The position numbers and the translations under genes are program-made. The notes below the pieces were generated by a model. The model worked only from the letters and a program-made list of their open reading frames with translations. It was not told the DNA's origin and ran no database searches. From positions 6,230,501-6,294,500 of the forward strand of contig JALIGW010000016.1 in assembly GCA_023053685.1 (NCBI GenBank): 64,000 bases of DNA. The letters are read 5' to 3'. The stretch comes from Diadophis punctatus similis. Its lineage: Eukaryota > Chordata > Lepidosauria > Squamata > Dipsadidae. This document shows positions 45,267 to 57,380 of this stretch, one piece after another (position 1 is the first letter of the stretch; the number at the start of each line of letters is the position of its first letter).

Positions 45267-45958
45267 CTTGCCCAAATGATTGTTCCCACGTGAACCATAT
45301 TTCTCTTTTTGTACAGCAATACTTCCCATTTTCACTGTTTCTGTTGTAAGGGTGCACTGCATTTCCTCCCATAAACCCAGCTTCAAGTATATTTTCTGCT
45401 CAGTGATGGTTGATTTGCATTGCATAAGAAATAACAAAACGGGCATTTAAAACTGGAATTAAAGAATTAAAGGAACTGGAGAAAAGCTTGCCAAATCATT
45501 AGTGGATATGGAACACAGAGGAATTATTCATATTTAATTACAAAACTAAAGTGCACCCATCTAACAATATGCTCGTTTGTACCAGAAATGAAACAATATC
45601 AGGTAAAGCATGTCAGTTGTCTTTAAGGCAGAAGAACAGGGGTGCGAATGAGCTATGTATGGATAAAGAAGTAATTATGATGAGAGGAGGAGAGACAATG
45701 GTTCATTATATTCATTAGACTAATAGTAATTAAGTAGGATAATATGAGTCTGAACGTAATTAAGTATTGCAATTTATCTGGCTTTGAAACTTCAGCATTC
45801 TGTTTTAAAGTCCATGTCAATGATGGTTCCCAGCTTAGCTTAAGAGTATGGCTTTATTCCTAAAATGGCTAAATTGGAAATTATCCAAACTATGCAGGCA
45901 AAGAAGCTTCATCGGAGAAATCTGTTGCCTACTTGGAGAGTTGGTTGGTGTTGTACAG
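45267..45958. other. Unassigned DNA
   Basis: Nothing recognised. Confidence 0.5.
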
Positions 45959-46910
45959 CAGGGGTGTCAAACTCAATTTCATTGAGGGCCGCATCAGGGT
46001 TGTGTTTGACCTTGGGGGGGCAGGGAGGCGTGGCCAGGATGGGCGTGACCAGCTCAATGTCACTCATCGAGGCTCTGTTTTTGGCCACGACGGCCTCCTG
46101 CAGCCCTCTGCCAGTGAACATGGAGCTCTGCGGCCTCCCACGGCCTCTGTTTTCACTGGCAGAGGGCTACAGGTGGCCGTCGCAGCTGAAAACAGAGCCT
46201 GGGCAGGCCATGCGTGGCCTTCCCGTGCTCTGTTGTCGCTGGCAGAGGCATCGCGGGCTGGTCCTTTGCTGTTTCCAGGGCAGGCCTGCGGGCCAGATCT
46301 AAGCACCCTGCAGGCCGAATCTGGCCGGCGGGCAGGGGAGGGTTCCTAATTTTTTACTACCACTCTGTGGGCGTGGCTTATTTTGTGGGCGTGGCTTGCC
46401 AGCCATGTGACTGGGTGGGCGTGGCTTGCTGGCTATGTGACCAGATGGGCATGGCTTCTCGGACTGCTGAAGGGAGGGGAACTGAGATAGGTCCTGCCGC
46501 CCATTCCCTCTCCCCTCAGCAGCTCGAGAAGCCTCAAATGTGCAAAAATGCCTAGGATCATCGCCATGCGTTCGTGGCTTCTCGGCCTGCTGAAGGGAGG
46601 GGAATGGAGATAGCTCCTGCCACCCGTTCTTTCAGCGTCTCACGCACTCCCTCAGCCATCCTCCCCTGCTTGGACTCACTGTGGAGTAGGAAGGCAGCGC
46701 ATGCTCAGTGCCGGAAGCTCAGCTTCTGGGCTTGCGCAGAAGAAAATTTAAAAAAAAAATTAAAATATTTTTTTAATGGCGGCGCCCAGGCACCGGCAAC
46801 CGACCGCACCGGTACTGTGACGTCACCAGCGGGCCGCTACCGGTGCTATAGAGTGGACCGCACCGGTAGGAACCCACCACTGCCGGCGGGCCTTGAGTTT
46901 GACCCCCCTG
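45959..46910. mobile_element. hAT-like element, family E, with nested MITE
   Basis: The ends are CAGGGGTGTCAAACTC and GAGTTTGACCCCCCTG. The exact 8-bp duplication TTGTACAG lies at 45951-45958 and 46911-46918. A family A MITE (46333-46882) is nested. No transposase. Confidence 0.92.
46333..46882. mobile_element. hAT-like MITE, family A, nested in family E
   Basis: The ends are CAGGGGAGGGTTCC and GGAACCCACCACTG. The exact 8-bp duplication CCGGCGGG lies at 46325-46332 and 46883-46890. The same long subtype occurs at 58049-58555. YY1-like ATGGCGGCGCC near 46776. Confidence 0.92.
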
Positions 46911-46918
46911 TTGTACAG

Positions 46919-47936
46919 TTTGAGCAGTTCAGCTGCTCCACCTTGTCTTGCCTTGCCTTGGGTTTCCTTGGCTTGTCTCATTAAGCTGCCCTAAGACTCC
47001 TTCAACAAGTAACAAGCCCCAGCATACCTTGGGAGGAGATCGTGATGGATTTCATAGTCGAACTCCCAGAGAGCGGGGGAACCTTGCTATACATCCATCC
47101 TCCTAGGAGGCTGGTGCTTCAGATCATTCCAATAAGGTTCTGGTAGCCAGATTTGACATGCGTTAACTTAACACACATAATTTTATTTACAACAACATGG
47201 TGAGATGTTCTCACATGATGTTACCTTCTTCCTTATATGATCCTTTCTTGGATGAGACAACTGAAACAGTTAATTCAGGAGCATGAAGAAAACAGAGGTG
47301 TAACACATACTTAAATATTTCCCCCCCCTGAAAACAATATTAGTACCAGCTAAGAATTTTACAGGCAAAAATAAATTGTTAAAATTATAACACTGATCCC
47401 AAACAAGAAAATAATAAAATATTAGTAGACATGAACAACCTAATATGCCTTTTCATCATAGTGCCAAACTGTGTAAGAGCTACCATCTATCCCACCTAGT
47501 AGGTATATTTTCTTTAAACATTTTCCTTTCTGATCTCAATCTGATATGCATCAATCATCCTTTCTAGTCACTCAACTTTTTCTCAAGTATAAATCTCTAG
47601 CTCCAAAGAAAGATCATAAATACATTTTTTGTGTATCAATATAGGCTCAATTAGAAAAATACTGGGTAATTGCATGAGCTTCACAAAACCCCATTTCAGA
47701 CTCTTTAGCAGAGAAAAAAGCACAAGAGAAAAATGCAGGGTGTTTTTTTTAAATTAAAAAAAATTTCTGAGCAAGCTTGGTTGATTATGTAATATTAAGT
47801 TAGTGTCAACTCTTACCAAACCAAAGAGATTTTCTCCATTTAAAAAATCTTTCTCTAACCTGCAAGCTTTTTGGCACTTTCAACAGCACACCCATCACCA
47901 CTATATCCAGCTACTCCTTTGCTACTGGTTGTCCTC
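46919..47936. other. Unassigned DNA
   Basis: 47165-47330 has an LTR-like feel (ATAATTTTATTTACAACAACATG) but without clear ends; not called. Confidence 0.35.
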
Positions 47937-48061
47937 TCCTTCCTTCCTTCCTTCCTTCCTTCCTTCCTTCCTTCCTTCCTTCCTTCCTTCCTTCCTTCCT
48001 TCCTTCCTTCCTTCCTTCCTTCCTTTCCTTCCTTCCTTCCTTCCTTCCTTCCTTCCTTCCA
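47937..48061. repeat. (TTCC)n microsatellite
   Basis: About 31 TTCC units with one slip near 48025. Confidence 0.97.
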
Positions 48062-48412
48062 CCTTTCTCAGCATGACAGCCTTCTCTAGAGAGCTGGGCC
48101 TTTGCATCATGTGTCCAAAGGAGGAATAATTTGAGTCTGAACATTTGTGCCTTGATTGAGGACTCTGAGGTAATTTCTTTGATGATTTTTCCCCCTCTCT
48201 TGACTTTCCAGGAGTCTTATTCAACACTGATTTTCAAAAGTGTCAATATTCTTCCTATCCTTCCTGCTTCTTCAAGTCTGCCTTTTAGCATGTCGTAAAG
48301 AATACCAGGGCTTGAACAATTCTAATTTTTGTAGATACAGAGCCATGACAGCAGATCTCATGACTGCTCTACTCTACACTGTAATATATTTCTTGACTCC
48401 TTATTTCTTTAC
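48062..48412. other. Unassigned DNA
   Basis: Nothing recognised. Confidence 0.5.
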
Positions 48413-48414
48413 TA

Positions 48415-48793
48415 CAGGTAGTCCTTGACTTACAACCGTTCATTTAGTGACCGGTTCAAAATTACAACAGCACTGAAAAAAGGGATTTATGACTGTTTTT
48501 CACAGCATTCCCATGGTCACGTGATCAAAATTCAGATGCTTGGCAACTAACTCATATTTATAATGGTTGCAATGTTCCGGGATCATGTGATCACCTTTCG
48601 TAACCTTCTGACAAACAAAAGTCAATGAGGAAACCAGATTCACTTAACAACCTTGTTACTAACTTAACAACTGTAGTGATTCACTTAACAACTGTGGCAA
48701 GAAAGGTCATAAAATGGGGTAAAACTCACTTAACAAATGTCTCAGCAACAGAAATTTTGGAATATATTGCGGTTGTAAGACAAGCACTACCCG
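48415..48793. mobile_element. Tc1/mariner-like MITE
   Basis: Left end CAGGTAGTCCTTGACTTACAACC preceded by TA; right end GGTTGTAAGACAAGCACTACCCG diverged. Homologous to 56457-56850, whose TA duplication is clear. Confidence 0.75.
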
Positions 48794-48954
48794 AATTGAT
48801 TGCTGATCCTAAAAATCTAAAGAAGCTATCAAATACTTTGATCTTTCATTGTCAATTCTAAGGCTGTTTGTTCTACTTGTTCTCATTGGTTTCTTTAATT
48901 TTTTCACTGTGCTCACTGATTTTTATTATTGGATCTTACAGATGGTGCATTTTC

Positions 48955-49028
48955 AGCTTTCTAGATAGCATCATCAGCATAACACAGGTTATTCATATTT
49001 CTTCTTCCAGATTTAAATCCATGCCCAT
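48955..49028 (-). pseudogene. BovB (RTE) RT fragment, part 2
   Basis: Minus-strand codons read GRRNMNNLCYADDAI, the YADD catalytic box region of BovB reverse transcriptase. It continues the fragment at 49386-49730 across a MITE. Confidence 0.7.
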
Positions 49029-49385
49029 CAAGGGTGGGTTCTAACTTACCTCGCTGCCGGTTTGTCCCGCGTCGAGTGGCCGCGCCTCGTGGGCATGCGC
49101 AATACCAAAAAATAAAAATAAAATTAAAAAAAAACCCAAGATGGCGATGCATGTGCAGTGCCAGAAACTCGGCTTCTGCGCATGTGCAGAAGAAGAAAAA
49201 CCCAGAAAAAAAATCCGAAAAACCCCCCCACAAATAAAAAAGAATTCAAAAAGATTTTTTAAAAAAGATGGCAGCGTCCATGGACCGGCACCGACAGAAC
49301 CGGTTCCGTGATGTCATCGTGACATCACCAGCGGATTGCTACTGGTTCGGGTGAACCAGTCCAAACCGGGAGGAATCCACCTCTG
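49029..49385. mobile_element. hAT-like MITE, family A, splitting BovB
   Basis: The ends are CAAGGGTGGGTTC and GGAATCCACCTCTG. The exact 8-bp duplication ATGCCCAT lies at 49021-49028 and 49386-49393. Confidence 0.9.
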
Positions 49386-49730
49386 ATGCCCATCTTCTTC
49401 CAATTCAGTTTCTCTTAATATATATCCAGCATATAAATTTGGCAAATAATGGGAATCAGTTTCTTTCATCATGTTTTGCCTGAACTGTGGCTTCTTCACC
49501 TGGTTTCACAGCAGGACAATAAAGTATTCTGGGATTCCCATTTTTCTAGCACATTAGCTTGATGTAATCAAAGCAATTGTAGGCCTTTCTAAAATCAATG
49601 AAACACATACTGACTTCTTTTTGTTATTCTTGAGCAAAGCTCACAGCCCTGCAAATAGTTTGACCACACTAACGCAAGTTGGCCCCGTAAATTACACTTT
49701 GTCAATCCTACCTGGAAATATTTGAGCAGT
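49386..49730 (-). pseudogene. BovB (RTE) RT fragment, part 1
   Basis: Minus-strand codons in shifted frames read CFIDFRKAYNCFDYIKL, then KMGIPEYFIVLL with a stop, and NLYAGYILRETELE, matching the order of RTE reverse-transcriptase motifs upstream of YADD. It is frameshifted and stop-bearing, so dead. BovB in squamates is known for horizontal spread by ectoparasites. Confidence 0.7.
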
Positions 49731-50693
49731 CTGCATTAATCGGATTCATGCAATCTAACAACTTTAGAGTACATGTAGCAATAATGCCCCCAAATCTCCC
49801 AGGGTCTTAGAAGTTTTTTTTGGTTTTCTAAACAGAAAAGGGCTCTATGCAAATAGTATCCTGGCACCACCACTGCTTGCAGCACAGCTACAATAATCAG
49901 CACATTTTGCCGAGTAATTGGCAGCCTGATGGTTATGAGAGCTGACACTGCCAATACTTCATAAAGGCTGAAAGAAACATTTCTCAATTCCACATTGCAT
50001 AAACAAAGCATGCAGGAAAACCCCAGGAATGCTAATGATCGCCAATACTTAACAATATTTAATTACAGTCTCTCATCAGCTTGGCAGAGGCTGTTAAAAA
50101 AATGTTCAGAAAGTTCTTAAACTTTCAAAGGTTTGGGAAAGGTTTTAAAGGGTTTTATGTACTTATGCAAAACAACAATAGCAATGTCATTTACTCCATA
50201 TCCCAGCCAACACCAGAGCATTTTTCCTTTATATGATTTACCAAGAACAATTTTTATAAATACTCAAGTGATTAGCATTTTGTTGCCTTCTCCAAAGAGA
50301 TTATTCCGTAATTCAAGTAGGTTTTAAATGTTTTCAGTCTGATGATCAACCTCAATTACCCTTGATTTTATCCCATTATATAATGAAAATGTAGGTCACA
50401 CTTACAAGTAAGGCTACTGTATCTAACAAAGCAAGGACAAAAAATGCTATCCAAAATTCATTTATATTTCTTCATAAGTAAATTTCACAAAACTCAGCAG
50501 AAGTTCAAACCGAACATGTTGTCAGGCATGAAAGATCAGGACAACAAGTAAAATTCCAATTAATTGGAATTTTGGAATTGGAATTAATTTATTACTAGTC
50601 ATGCCTGTGCACAAGAATCTATTCGACTACACGTTAGAACTATCTTGTGTTATATAAAGGTCAATGAAGTTCAAGAGGGGTTGGACTTTGTGG
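49731..50693. other. Unassigned DNA, possibly conserved non-coding block
   Basis: 49760-50100 is unique, balanced sequence with AATATTTAATTACAG near 50056. No coding signal. Confidence 0.3.
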
Positions 50694-51073
50694 TAGGGGT
50701 GGGTTCTAACTTACCTCGCTGCCGGTTCGCTTCCTCCCACACTGTGTGGCCGTGCCTCATGGGCGCATGTGCACTTTGCGTGTGCGTGCATGCGCAGTGC
50801 TGAAAAATCTGAAAAAATCTCCAACCAAAAAAGCTGAAAACAAGATGGTGACGCATGCGCAGTGCTGGAAACTCAGCTTCTGCACATGCTCAGAAGAATT
50901 TTTTTTAAAAAAATCCAAAAATAAAGAAATTTAAAAAAATTAAAAAAAAATTAAGATGGCGGCGTCCACGGACCGGCAACAACCGAACCGGTTCCGTGAT
51001 GTCATCGTGACATCACCAGCAGGTCACTACCGGTTCAGGCGAACAGGTCCGAACCGGGAGGAACCCACCTCTG
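50694..51073. mobile_element. hAT-like MITE, family A
   Basis: The ends are TAGGGGTGGGTTC and GGAACCCACCTCTG. The exact 8-bp duplication CTTTGTGG lies at 50686-50693 and 51074-51081. Canonical YY1-like AAGATGGCGGC at 50953-50963. Confidence 0.92.
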
Positions 51074-51081
51074 CTTTGTGG

Positions 51082-53261
51082 CTATGTAGACACTCTAGGC
51101 TGATTCCTCTTTTGACTCCACCTCCAGGCTCTGCCACTTCTCCCACACATGCCTTTGATAGGAGATGATTTCAATGCATAGTTGCCATGTCCATTTGAAT
51201 AACAATTTTAGTGAACTTATTAATGGAATATGTGGAGCCTTGTGTCCAATTTATCAAACTGAATTTATTGAATTTGATTTGATACCAGATACATTCATTC
51301 ATTTATTCTGATTATGTTTTTCCCACTTTATAGCTTGCAATAACTGGTTTCCTGGAGAGGCATGGCAAACTGAAGATGGCTCTACAAAAGCAGAATTGAT
51401 GATTGTAACAAAGACCAGGGAACCAGTGAGTAGACCAGTTCTTTGGAACTGCTTCAGATAAGGAGAGAACAGAAGATCACCCACATGTACTCTGGATAGC
51501 TGCTCCTCAGGAGGTGACTGCAGGACTATTGTTTTCCACAGATTTAAATGTCAGGAGACGAAGGGATTAACCATTGGCTCACAATCACAGCAGAGCCTTT
51601 TATAGGCTATTATGTTCCCAAATCTTGCTTTCTAATCATGTTCAGAAATTGAACTTAAAGCATTCGAAATGGTCAATAAAAAGCCAAATAAGATTTTGAA
51701 CTTTAAGTTATAAACAAACTAAGGTTCCAGATAAATTTGGAATATTAAAACATTTAGAATAAGACTTTGGAATTAATTATAAAAAATAAAAAGCTTCTTG
51801 TGAAAAATAGATCTGCTTTGCTTTTTGGAAGACATAACAGAGAAATAATTTTATGATTTAAAAATGGGAAAGTAGAGGTCACTAAATATTTTATGTAGAG
51901 GGGAAAACTACAAGTCTATAAAATGCAATGCATTTTAACAATGGAAATACTATTCAAGGAGACTTTTTAAAGAATGGCATCTGTAGGAGAAGAGCAGACT
52001 GAGCTGGAAGGAGGAGTTAATTGTGTCATCAGTTTGGAGTTACTGAATGGCCACAAGAGACCCAAATTCTTGTGAATTCCATTGACACTTTTCTAGAGCC
52101 AGTTTAGTTTTCATTGTTAGTTGATTAAATTCTTGTGCATGGGTTGAAATAATGAAACTTTTCTGTATTTTGAAATCAACAAATGTTTGTGCTTATTTGC
52201 ACATGACAGAGTCAGAAATTAGTAGATACAATATCAACAATATCAGTAATGATGCCTGCTTCCAAATGATGTTATTAAAGAAATGATAGATGTAGGACAC
52301 ATTTTATTGTCCAAGACAGAGTAAATTTACAATTAACAGGCCAAGAAAAAATGACTTGGAAAGGGATGTTTCACTGGATCTACCAAAAAAAAATGACTGA
52401 TTCTTTAAAGTTCAAAAGGGAAATACAAATAATAAACCAAGAGAGTGACCTACATATTTTTTTTCCTCGTTGGGTTTACAAAAGAGGCTTGTTAAACCCT
52501 TGAAGAACTCTGTGTGATGGGACAAAGAAAAAATGAAGAGAAATCAAATCTGGCAAAAAAACAATTAGAAGTAAGAGGAAGGAATATAATGTTGGCTCAT
52601 GTAATCAAGGTTAAAACAAAATATGTTGTTACTTCTGGCAACCCTTTATGGACTTTCTGCTGACATCATGTCTGAAAAGGTAATGCTTTATGGATTTGTC
52701 TATAGATAAGCAATGGGATAAGGGCAGAAATCCTGCTGACATTTTGGGCAAAAATAAATAAATACTGTTCATACTGTTTAAGAGATAAAGTATTTATAAC
52801 CTTCTAGGACTGGTATAATCGGAAGCAATGCAGGAAGGGATTGTATCAGCTCTTGTCTTCTCCAGCTGGGTTTCTCCAAGGGATAGGACAGAGAAAAGAG
52901 CTTTCTTGTTTTAGGATAGTCTACCATCAAGTATCCTAAACTAAGTGTTTTTAAACCTTTTCAGGCCATGGAACCCATTAGTATTTTTTTTTAAGTCCCA
53001 GAATTCCTGATCAAGAGATAAAGCTCTAATGGTAGAAAATAGGCTAAAGTGAACTTAGTTTCTTTATATACTTTAATATTGCCCTAAGTCTCTCACAAAA
53101 TTTTATCAAGTTTTCATGGATTACTGCATTCCAAAGGAGATGGACTTTCTGAAAACATTTCAAAAGTAGTAACCTTGGGAGAGTAACAATGCAATACATG
53201 AAAAAGTATCTAGCAAAGCTCTGATAGCCCCCTTTCAAGGTGAGATGGCTGGCAATGTTGA
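51082..53261. other. Unassigned AT-rich DNA
   Basis: Over 2 kb without recognised repeat ends, microsatellites or frames above 85 codons; stops are dense in all phases. Confidence 0.5.
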
Positions 53262-53269
53262 GATTGTAG

Positions 53270-53807
53270 CAGGGGTGAAATTCAAAAATTTTCTCTACCA
53301 ATTCTGTGGGTGTGGCTTGGTGGGCATGGCAGAGGAAGCATACTGCAAAATCCCCATTGCCTCCCCACTCCTGGGGGAAGGATACTGCAAAATCCCCATT
53401 GCCTCCCCACTCCTGGGGGAAGGATACTGCAAAATCCCCATTGCCTCCCCACTCCTGGGGGAAGGATACTGCAAAATCTCCATTCCTACCCCACTCCTGG
53501 GGGAAGGATACTGCAAAATCCCCATTGCCTCCCCACTCCTGGGGGAAGGATACTGCAAAATCCTCATTGCCTCCCCACTCCTGGGGGAAGGATACTGCAA
53601 AATCCCCATTGCCTCCCCACTCCTGGGGGAAGGATACTGCAAAATCCCCATTGCCTCCCCACTCCTGGGGGAAGGATACTGCAAAATCTCCATTCCCACC
53701 CCACTCTGGGGCCAGCCAGAGATGGTATTTGCTGGTTCTCCAAACTACTCAAAATTTCCGCTACCGGTTCTCCAGAACCTGTCAGAACCTGCTGAATTTC
53801 ACCCCTG
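53270..53807. mobile_element. hAT-like element, family F, with 42-bp minisatellite
   Basis: The ends are CAGGGGTGAAATTCA and TGAATTTCACCCCTG. The exact 8-bp duplication GATTGTAG lies at 53262-53269 and 53808-53815. The centre is a 42-bp tandem repeat. Confidence 0.95.
53334..53705. repeat. 42-bp minisatellite, about 9 copies
   Basis: Unit GGATACTGCAAAATCCCCAT followed by TGCCTCCCCACTCCTGGGGG and AA. Because 42 is a multiple of 3, all six frames stay open across it; the 134-195-codon frames are not genes. Confidence 0.97.
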
Positions 53808-53837
53808 GATTGTAGTCCAAATGCATTTGTAAGGTAC

Positions 53838-54344
53838 TGTTGTAAGGAATATCCTTCTGGGTTCATTTCCAAGTGGGGAAAAAGACACTGGATTCATGGA
53901 AGTTGCTTGGAAGGAAGGTTTTAATATGGTGGACAGGAGCACATGGCATGAGCCCCTGTACAGAAAAGGTAGATTACATGCTTCCAGATGTGGGTGAAGA
54001 GAAAAGAGGCAGAAGAGATGCTGAGTTCCTTGGTTTTATAACCTCTGTTGGGCCCCACCTCTTAGTTTCCTGTTCCTTGTGTATATGATGCAACTGATTG
54101 GTGGTCAGGCTCCCAGAAGGCCATGCAGTGGCAACTCTATAGGCTTTTGTCTTTCCCAGCTTTGGCTGAATGAAAGGGCCTTGGGCAAATCCTATTGTGG
54201 TTCTGTTATGCAGAAGACTTCCAGGCCAGGTGAGAGGAATATGTGAGCTGGGCCCAGTCCTTAATGGCCCATTGGCAAGGGGTGGGGGTTTTCCAAGGGA
54301 AGTCTTTTGTCCGCTCACAAGCATGTTTACAGAGATATTCCACA
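53838..54344 (-). promoter_or_regulatory. Candidate degraded LTR with CCAAT and TATA boxes
   Basis: On the minus strand a CCAAT box (54097-54101) lies about 60 bp upstream of GGTTATAAAACC (54032-54043), and ATTAAA follows about 110 bp further. The ends read TGTGGAATATC and GATATTCCTTACAACA (TG...CA). No target duplication is found. It could equally be a chance promoter-like cluster. Confidence 0.3.
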
Positions 54345-55438
54345 GAATATATTCTGCCTTTTAATATCTCCTAGGATATCTCATTTCCTAGGAGAGGGGT
54401 GGGTGCTAACTTCCTACAGTACCACTAAGAAGAAAACTAGACTGGTCCTCCAGATATTTCTGAATTATAGTTCCCATCATCCCCCAATGTTAGCCATTAG
54501 TAGCAGGTGCTGCTGATAGACACCCAATGCCCAATTCTGCTCACAGAGTGAACTTCTCAAATGAGATATTACTCCTCAGTATGGAAAACTGTGAGTCAAA
54601 GGTACTGAAAGACGCATTTGAGTTACTGGCACTCACATTCTGTGCATTGCCAACTATGCAGAAAAAGAAAAAAGAGACAGAAAAGTTTGCTCACACCTGT
54701 TCCAGTTCAACCCAAAAACTGCTCTCACAAATCTAACGTTCCACAAGCTGGAGATACATTTCAAGGTTATATTAAAGCTAGATAGTGCATGAGACATACA
54801 AATTATTAAAGAATGTGCTTCCCCCCCCTCTGTCAGCTCCAATATACTTCTCTTATGAAGCAAAACAGATGCTTGTGCTAAAAGCTTTCCAAATATTTGT
54901 GTCTGGCTTATAAATCATACTGTGTGTTGGTGTTCCCCCCCACATACACACCAAATTTTTTCAATCTAACATATGACAATATAAAACTTCAGTTCCAGTT
55001 AATGTGGTGATGGAATGAGTACCATCCAAGGTTACTTTGGGGTTAGGAGAGGCCAAGCCCTTTCCCTCAAGTTCACACATTCAGATCAGCAGCTTGCTCA
55101 TATCCTAGGAACTAGGATCATGTTTCACTAGCAATAATGGCCTAGTTTGAATAACCACTGTAGACCTTTACAAGAAATGGAGGAAAGCCAGGGCTGGTCA
55201 GAGCTTGAGGGTACCAACTTGGAAAAGCCTTAGATTTGTATCTGAGCGTCCCTTGTGACAACATTCCAATAGCAATCATCGTTAAAAAAAATCCGCTGAA
55301 TTATTCATACTGTCTCCTATGATCAGATGTAAAAGAGGACATGTCTCCCCCATCAGAAACAGCTGTGTAAAAGGCAAATGCCTCCACATCTCTACTTTGA
55401 AAATCCTTTCTTCTGCACCAGCAGTGAGAAATCTGTAG
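54345..55438. other. Unassigned DNA
   Basis: GAGGGGTGGGTGCTAACTTCC at 54392-54412 is a likely family A left-end scrap. Otherwise nothing. Confidence 0.4.
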
Positions 55439-55446
55439 CTCTGGAC

Positions 55447-56296
55447 CAGGGGTGAAATCCAGCAGGTTCTGACAGGTTCTGGAGAACCAGTAGCGGAAAT
55501 TTTGAGTAGTTTGGCTGGCCCCAGAGTGGGGTGGGAGTGGAGATTTTGCATTATCCTTCCCCCAGGAGTGGGGTGGGAGTGGAGATTTTGCATTATCCTT
55601 CCCCCAGGAGTGGGGTGGGAATGGGGATTTTGCATTATCCTTTCCCCAGGAGTGGGGTGGGAATGGGGATTTTGCAATATCCTTCCCCCAGGAGTGGGGT
55701 GGGAGTGGAGATTTTGCATTATCCTTCCCCCAGGAGTGGGGTGGGAATGGGGATTTTGCAGTACCCTTCCCCCAGGAGTGGGGTGGGAATGGGAATTTTG
55801 CATTATCCTTCCCCCAGGAGTGGGGTGGGAGTGGAGATTTTGCATTATCCTTCCCCCAGGAGTGGGGTGGGAATGGGGATTTTGCAATATCCTTCCCCCA
55901 GGAGTGGGGTGGGAGTGGAGATTTTGCATTATCCTTCCCCCAGGAGTGGGGTGGGAATGGGGATTTTGCAGTACCCTTCCCCCAGGAGTGGGGTGGGAAT
56001 GGGAATTTTGCATTATCCTTCCCCCAGGAGTGGGGTGGGAGTGGAGATTTTGCATTATCCTTCCCCCAGGAGTGGGGTGGGAATGGGGATTTTGCAGTAT
56101 CCTTTCCCCAGGAGTGGGGTGGGAATGGGGATTTTGCATTATCCTTCCCCCATGAGTGGGGTGGGAATGGGGATTTTGCATTATCCTTCCCCCATGAGTG
56201 GGGTGGGAATGGGGATTTTGCAGTATCCTTCCCCTGCCATGCCCACCAAGCCATGGCCAGAGAACCGGTAGGGAAAATTTTTGAATTTCACCCCTG
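55447..56296. mobile_element. hAT-like element, family F, with longer 42-bp minisatellite
   Basis: The ends are CAGGGGTGAAATCC and TGAATTTCACCCCTG. The exact 8-bp duplication CTCTGGAC lies at 55439-55446 and 56297-56304. It is inverted relative to 53270-53807. Confidence 0.95.
55515..56236. repeat. 42-bp minisatellite, about 17 copies, with 210-bp higher-order period
   Basis: Unit GGAGATTTTGCATTATCCTT then CCCCCAGGAGTGGGGTGGGA and GT. Variant GCAGTACCC recurs at 55759 and 55969, exactly five units apart, so blocks of five were duplicated together. Long frames (up to 342 codons) are artefacts of the period. Confidence 0.96.
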
Positions 56297-56456
56297 CTCT
56301 GGACCAACAAGTTTCTGGAATTGTCTTCAACAGGCCCAAACTTCTTTGAGCTTCTCCATGATATTTATGGACTCTGAAGTTGGATGGCCATGTTCTCTGA
56401 AGTGTGCGAAGTCAAGGAGTCTGCACATGACCAAGGAGGGATTGAAGAAAGAAATA

Positions 56457-56850
56457 CAGGTAGTCCTTGACTTACGACCAAAAGTAAGCCCAAAATTTTT
56501 GTTGTTAACTGAGACATTTGTTAAGCGAGTTTTGTCCCATATTACAAACTCTCTTGCCACAGTTGTTAAGTGATCAGTTCAGGTGTTAAATTAGTAACAC
56601 GGTTGTTAAGTGAATCTAGCTTCCCCATTGACTTTGCTTGTCAGAAGGTCGCAAAAGTTGATCACATCACTCCGGGATACTGCAACAGTCATAAATATGA
56701 GTCAATTGCCAAGCATCCGAATTTTGATCCTGTGGCCATGGGGATACTGCAATGGTCATAAGTGTGAAAAATAGTCATAAGTCACTTTTTCAGTGCCATT
56801 GTAACTTCAAACGGTCACTAAATGAACTGTTGTAAGTTGAGGATTACCTG
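56457..56850. mobile_element. Tc1/mariner-like MITE
   Basis: The ends are CAGGTAGTCCTTGACTTACGACC and GTAAGTTGAGGATTACCTG, with TA on each side (56455-56456 and 56851-56852), the mariner target duplication. Confidence 0.85.
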
Positions 56851-56857
56851 TATAGGA

Positions 56858-57080
56858 CAGAGGTCCTCAACCTTTATGGCTTGGCGACCCGGCTGCGGGG
56901 GGGAGAAGGGAACTGGGCCGCACATGCAGCCCTTGTGCGAGCAGCGGGTTAGCGCGCATGCACATGAGTGCCCACCGGCCGGCCGCTCATACAAGTTGAG
57001 TGGCCAGCCACTCATGCGGCCCAATTCCTAATAGGCCACGGCCCAGTAGTGGGTCGCGGCCCAGGGGTTGGGGACCCCTG
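56858..57080. mobile_element. hAT-like MITE, family G
   Basis: The ends are CAGAGGTCCTCAACC and GGTTGGGGACCCCTG, with CTTGGCGACCCGGC and its mirror CGCGGCCC inside. Flanking 8-mers do not match, so one flank was rearranged. Confidence 0.75.
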
Positions 57081-57084
57081 ATAG

Positions 57085-57380
57085 TGTTAGATAAGAATTA
57101 CTCTCATCAGAGGCGAAATAGATCTTTTCCTGAAACTCTGACATTATAGAAAGAAAACCGCAGTTTAAATACTAAAGTATAAAATATTTATTTCGGTACA
57201 AAAACAAATAAATCACATCCTGGCTATAAACATAGGTCTTGCTCCTTACAGAAGCTGAAGAAGAAGGAAGGAACAAAGAAAGGAATGTACACATGCGTAC
57301 TAGGAACATATTAATCACGTGCTCAGGAATAAACCATTATATTTGATAGGGATGCATCTCCCCTGCATATACATGTAACA
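57085..57380 (-). mobile_element. Solo LTR, relative of 12870-13210
   Basis: The minus strand reads TGTTACATG...TATCTAACA, with AATAAA. Shared blocks with 12870-13210 include AAAATATTTATTTC[AG]GTAC and CATGCGTA. No target duplication is evident. Confidence 0.6.

Noticed and set aside
47165..47330. Additional LTR related to the copia element
   Set aside because: Only short, weak resemblance to the copia LTR and no terminal or target-duplication evidence.
53245..53872. Frames of 102-195 codons on both strands
   Set aside because: Same 42-bp repeat artefact in the shorter family F copy.
53334..56236. CRISPR-like arrays
   Set aside because: Units are contiguous tandem repeats without unique spacers, in a vertebrate-type genome.
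55282..56310. 342-codon minus-strand frame and several parallel long frames
   Set aside because: Produced by the 42-bp tandem array inside a hAT-like element; open in all phases and without domains.
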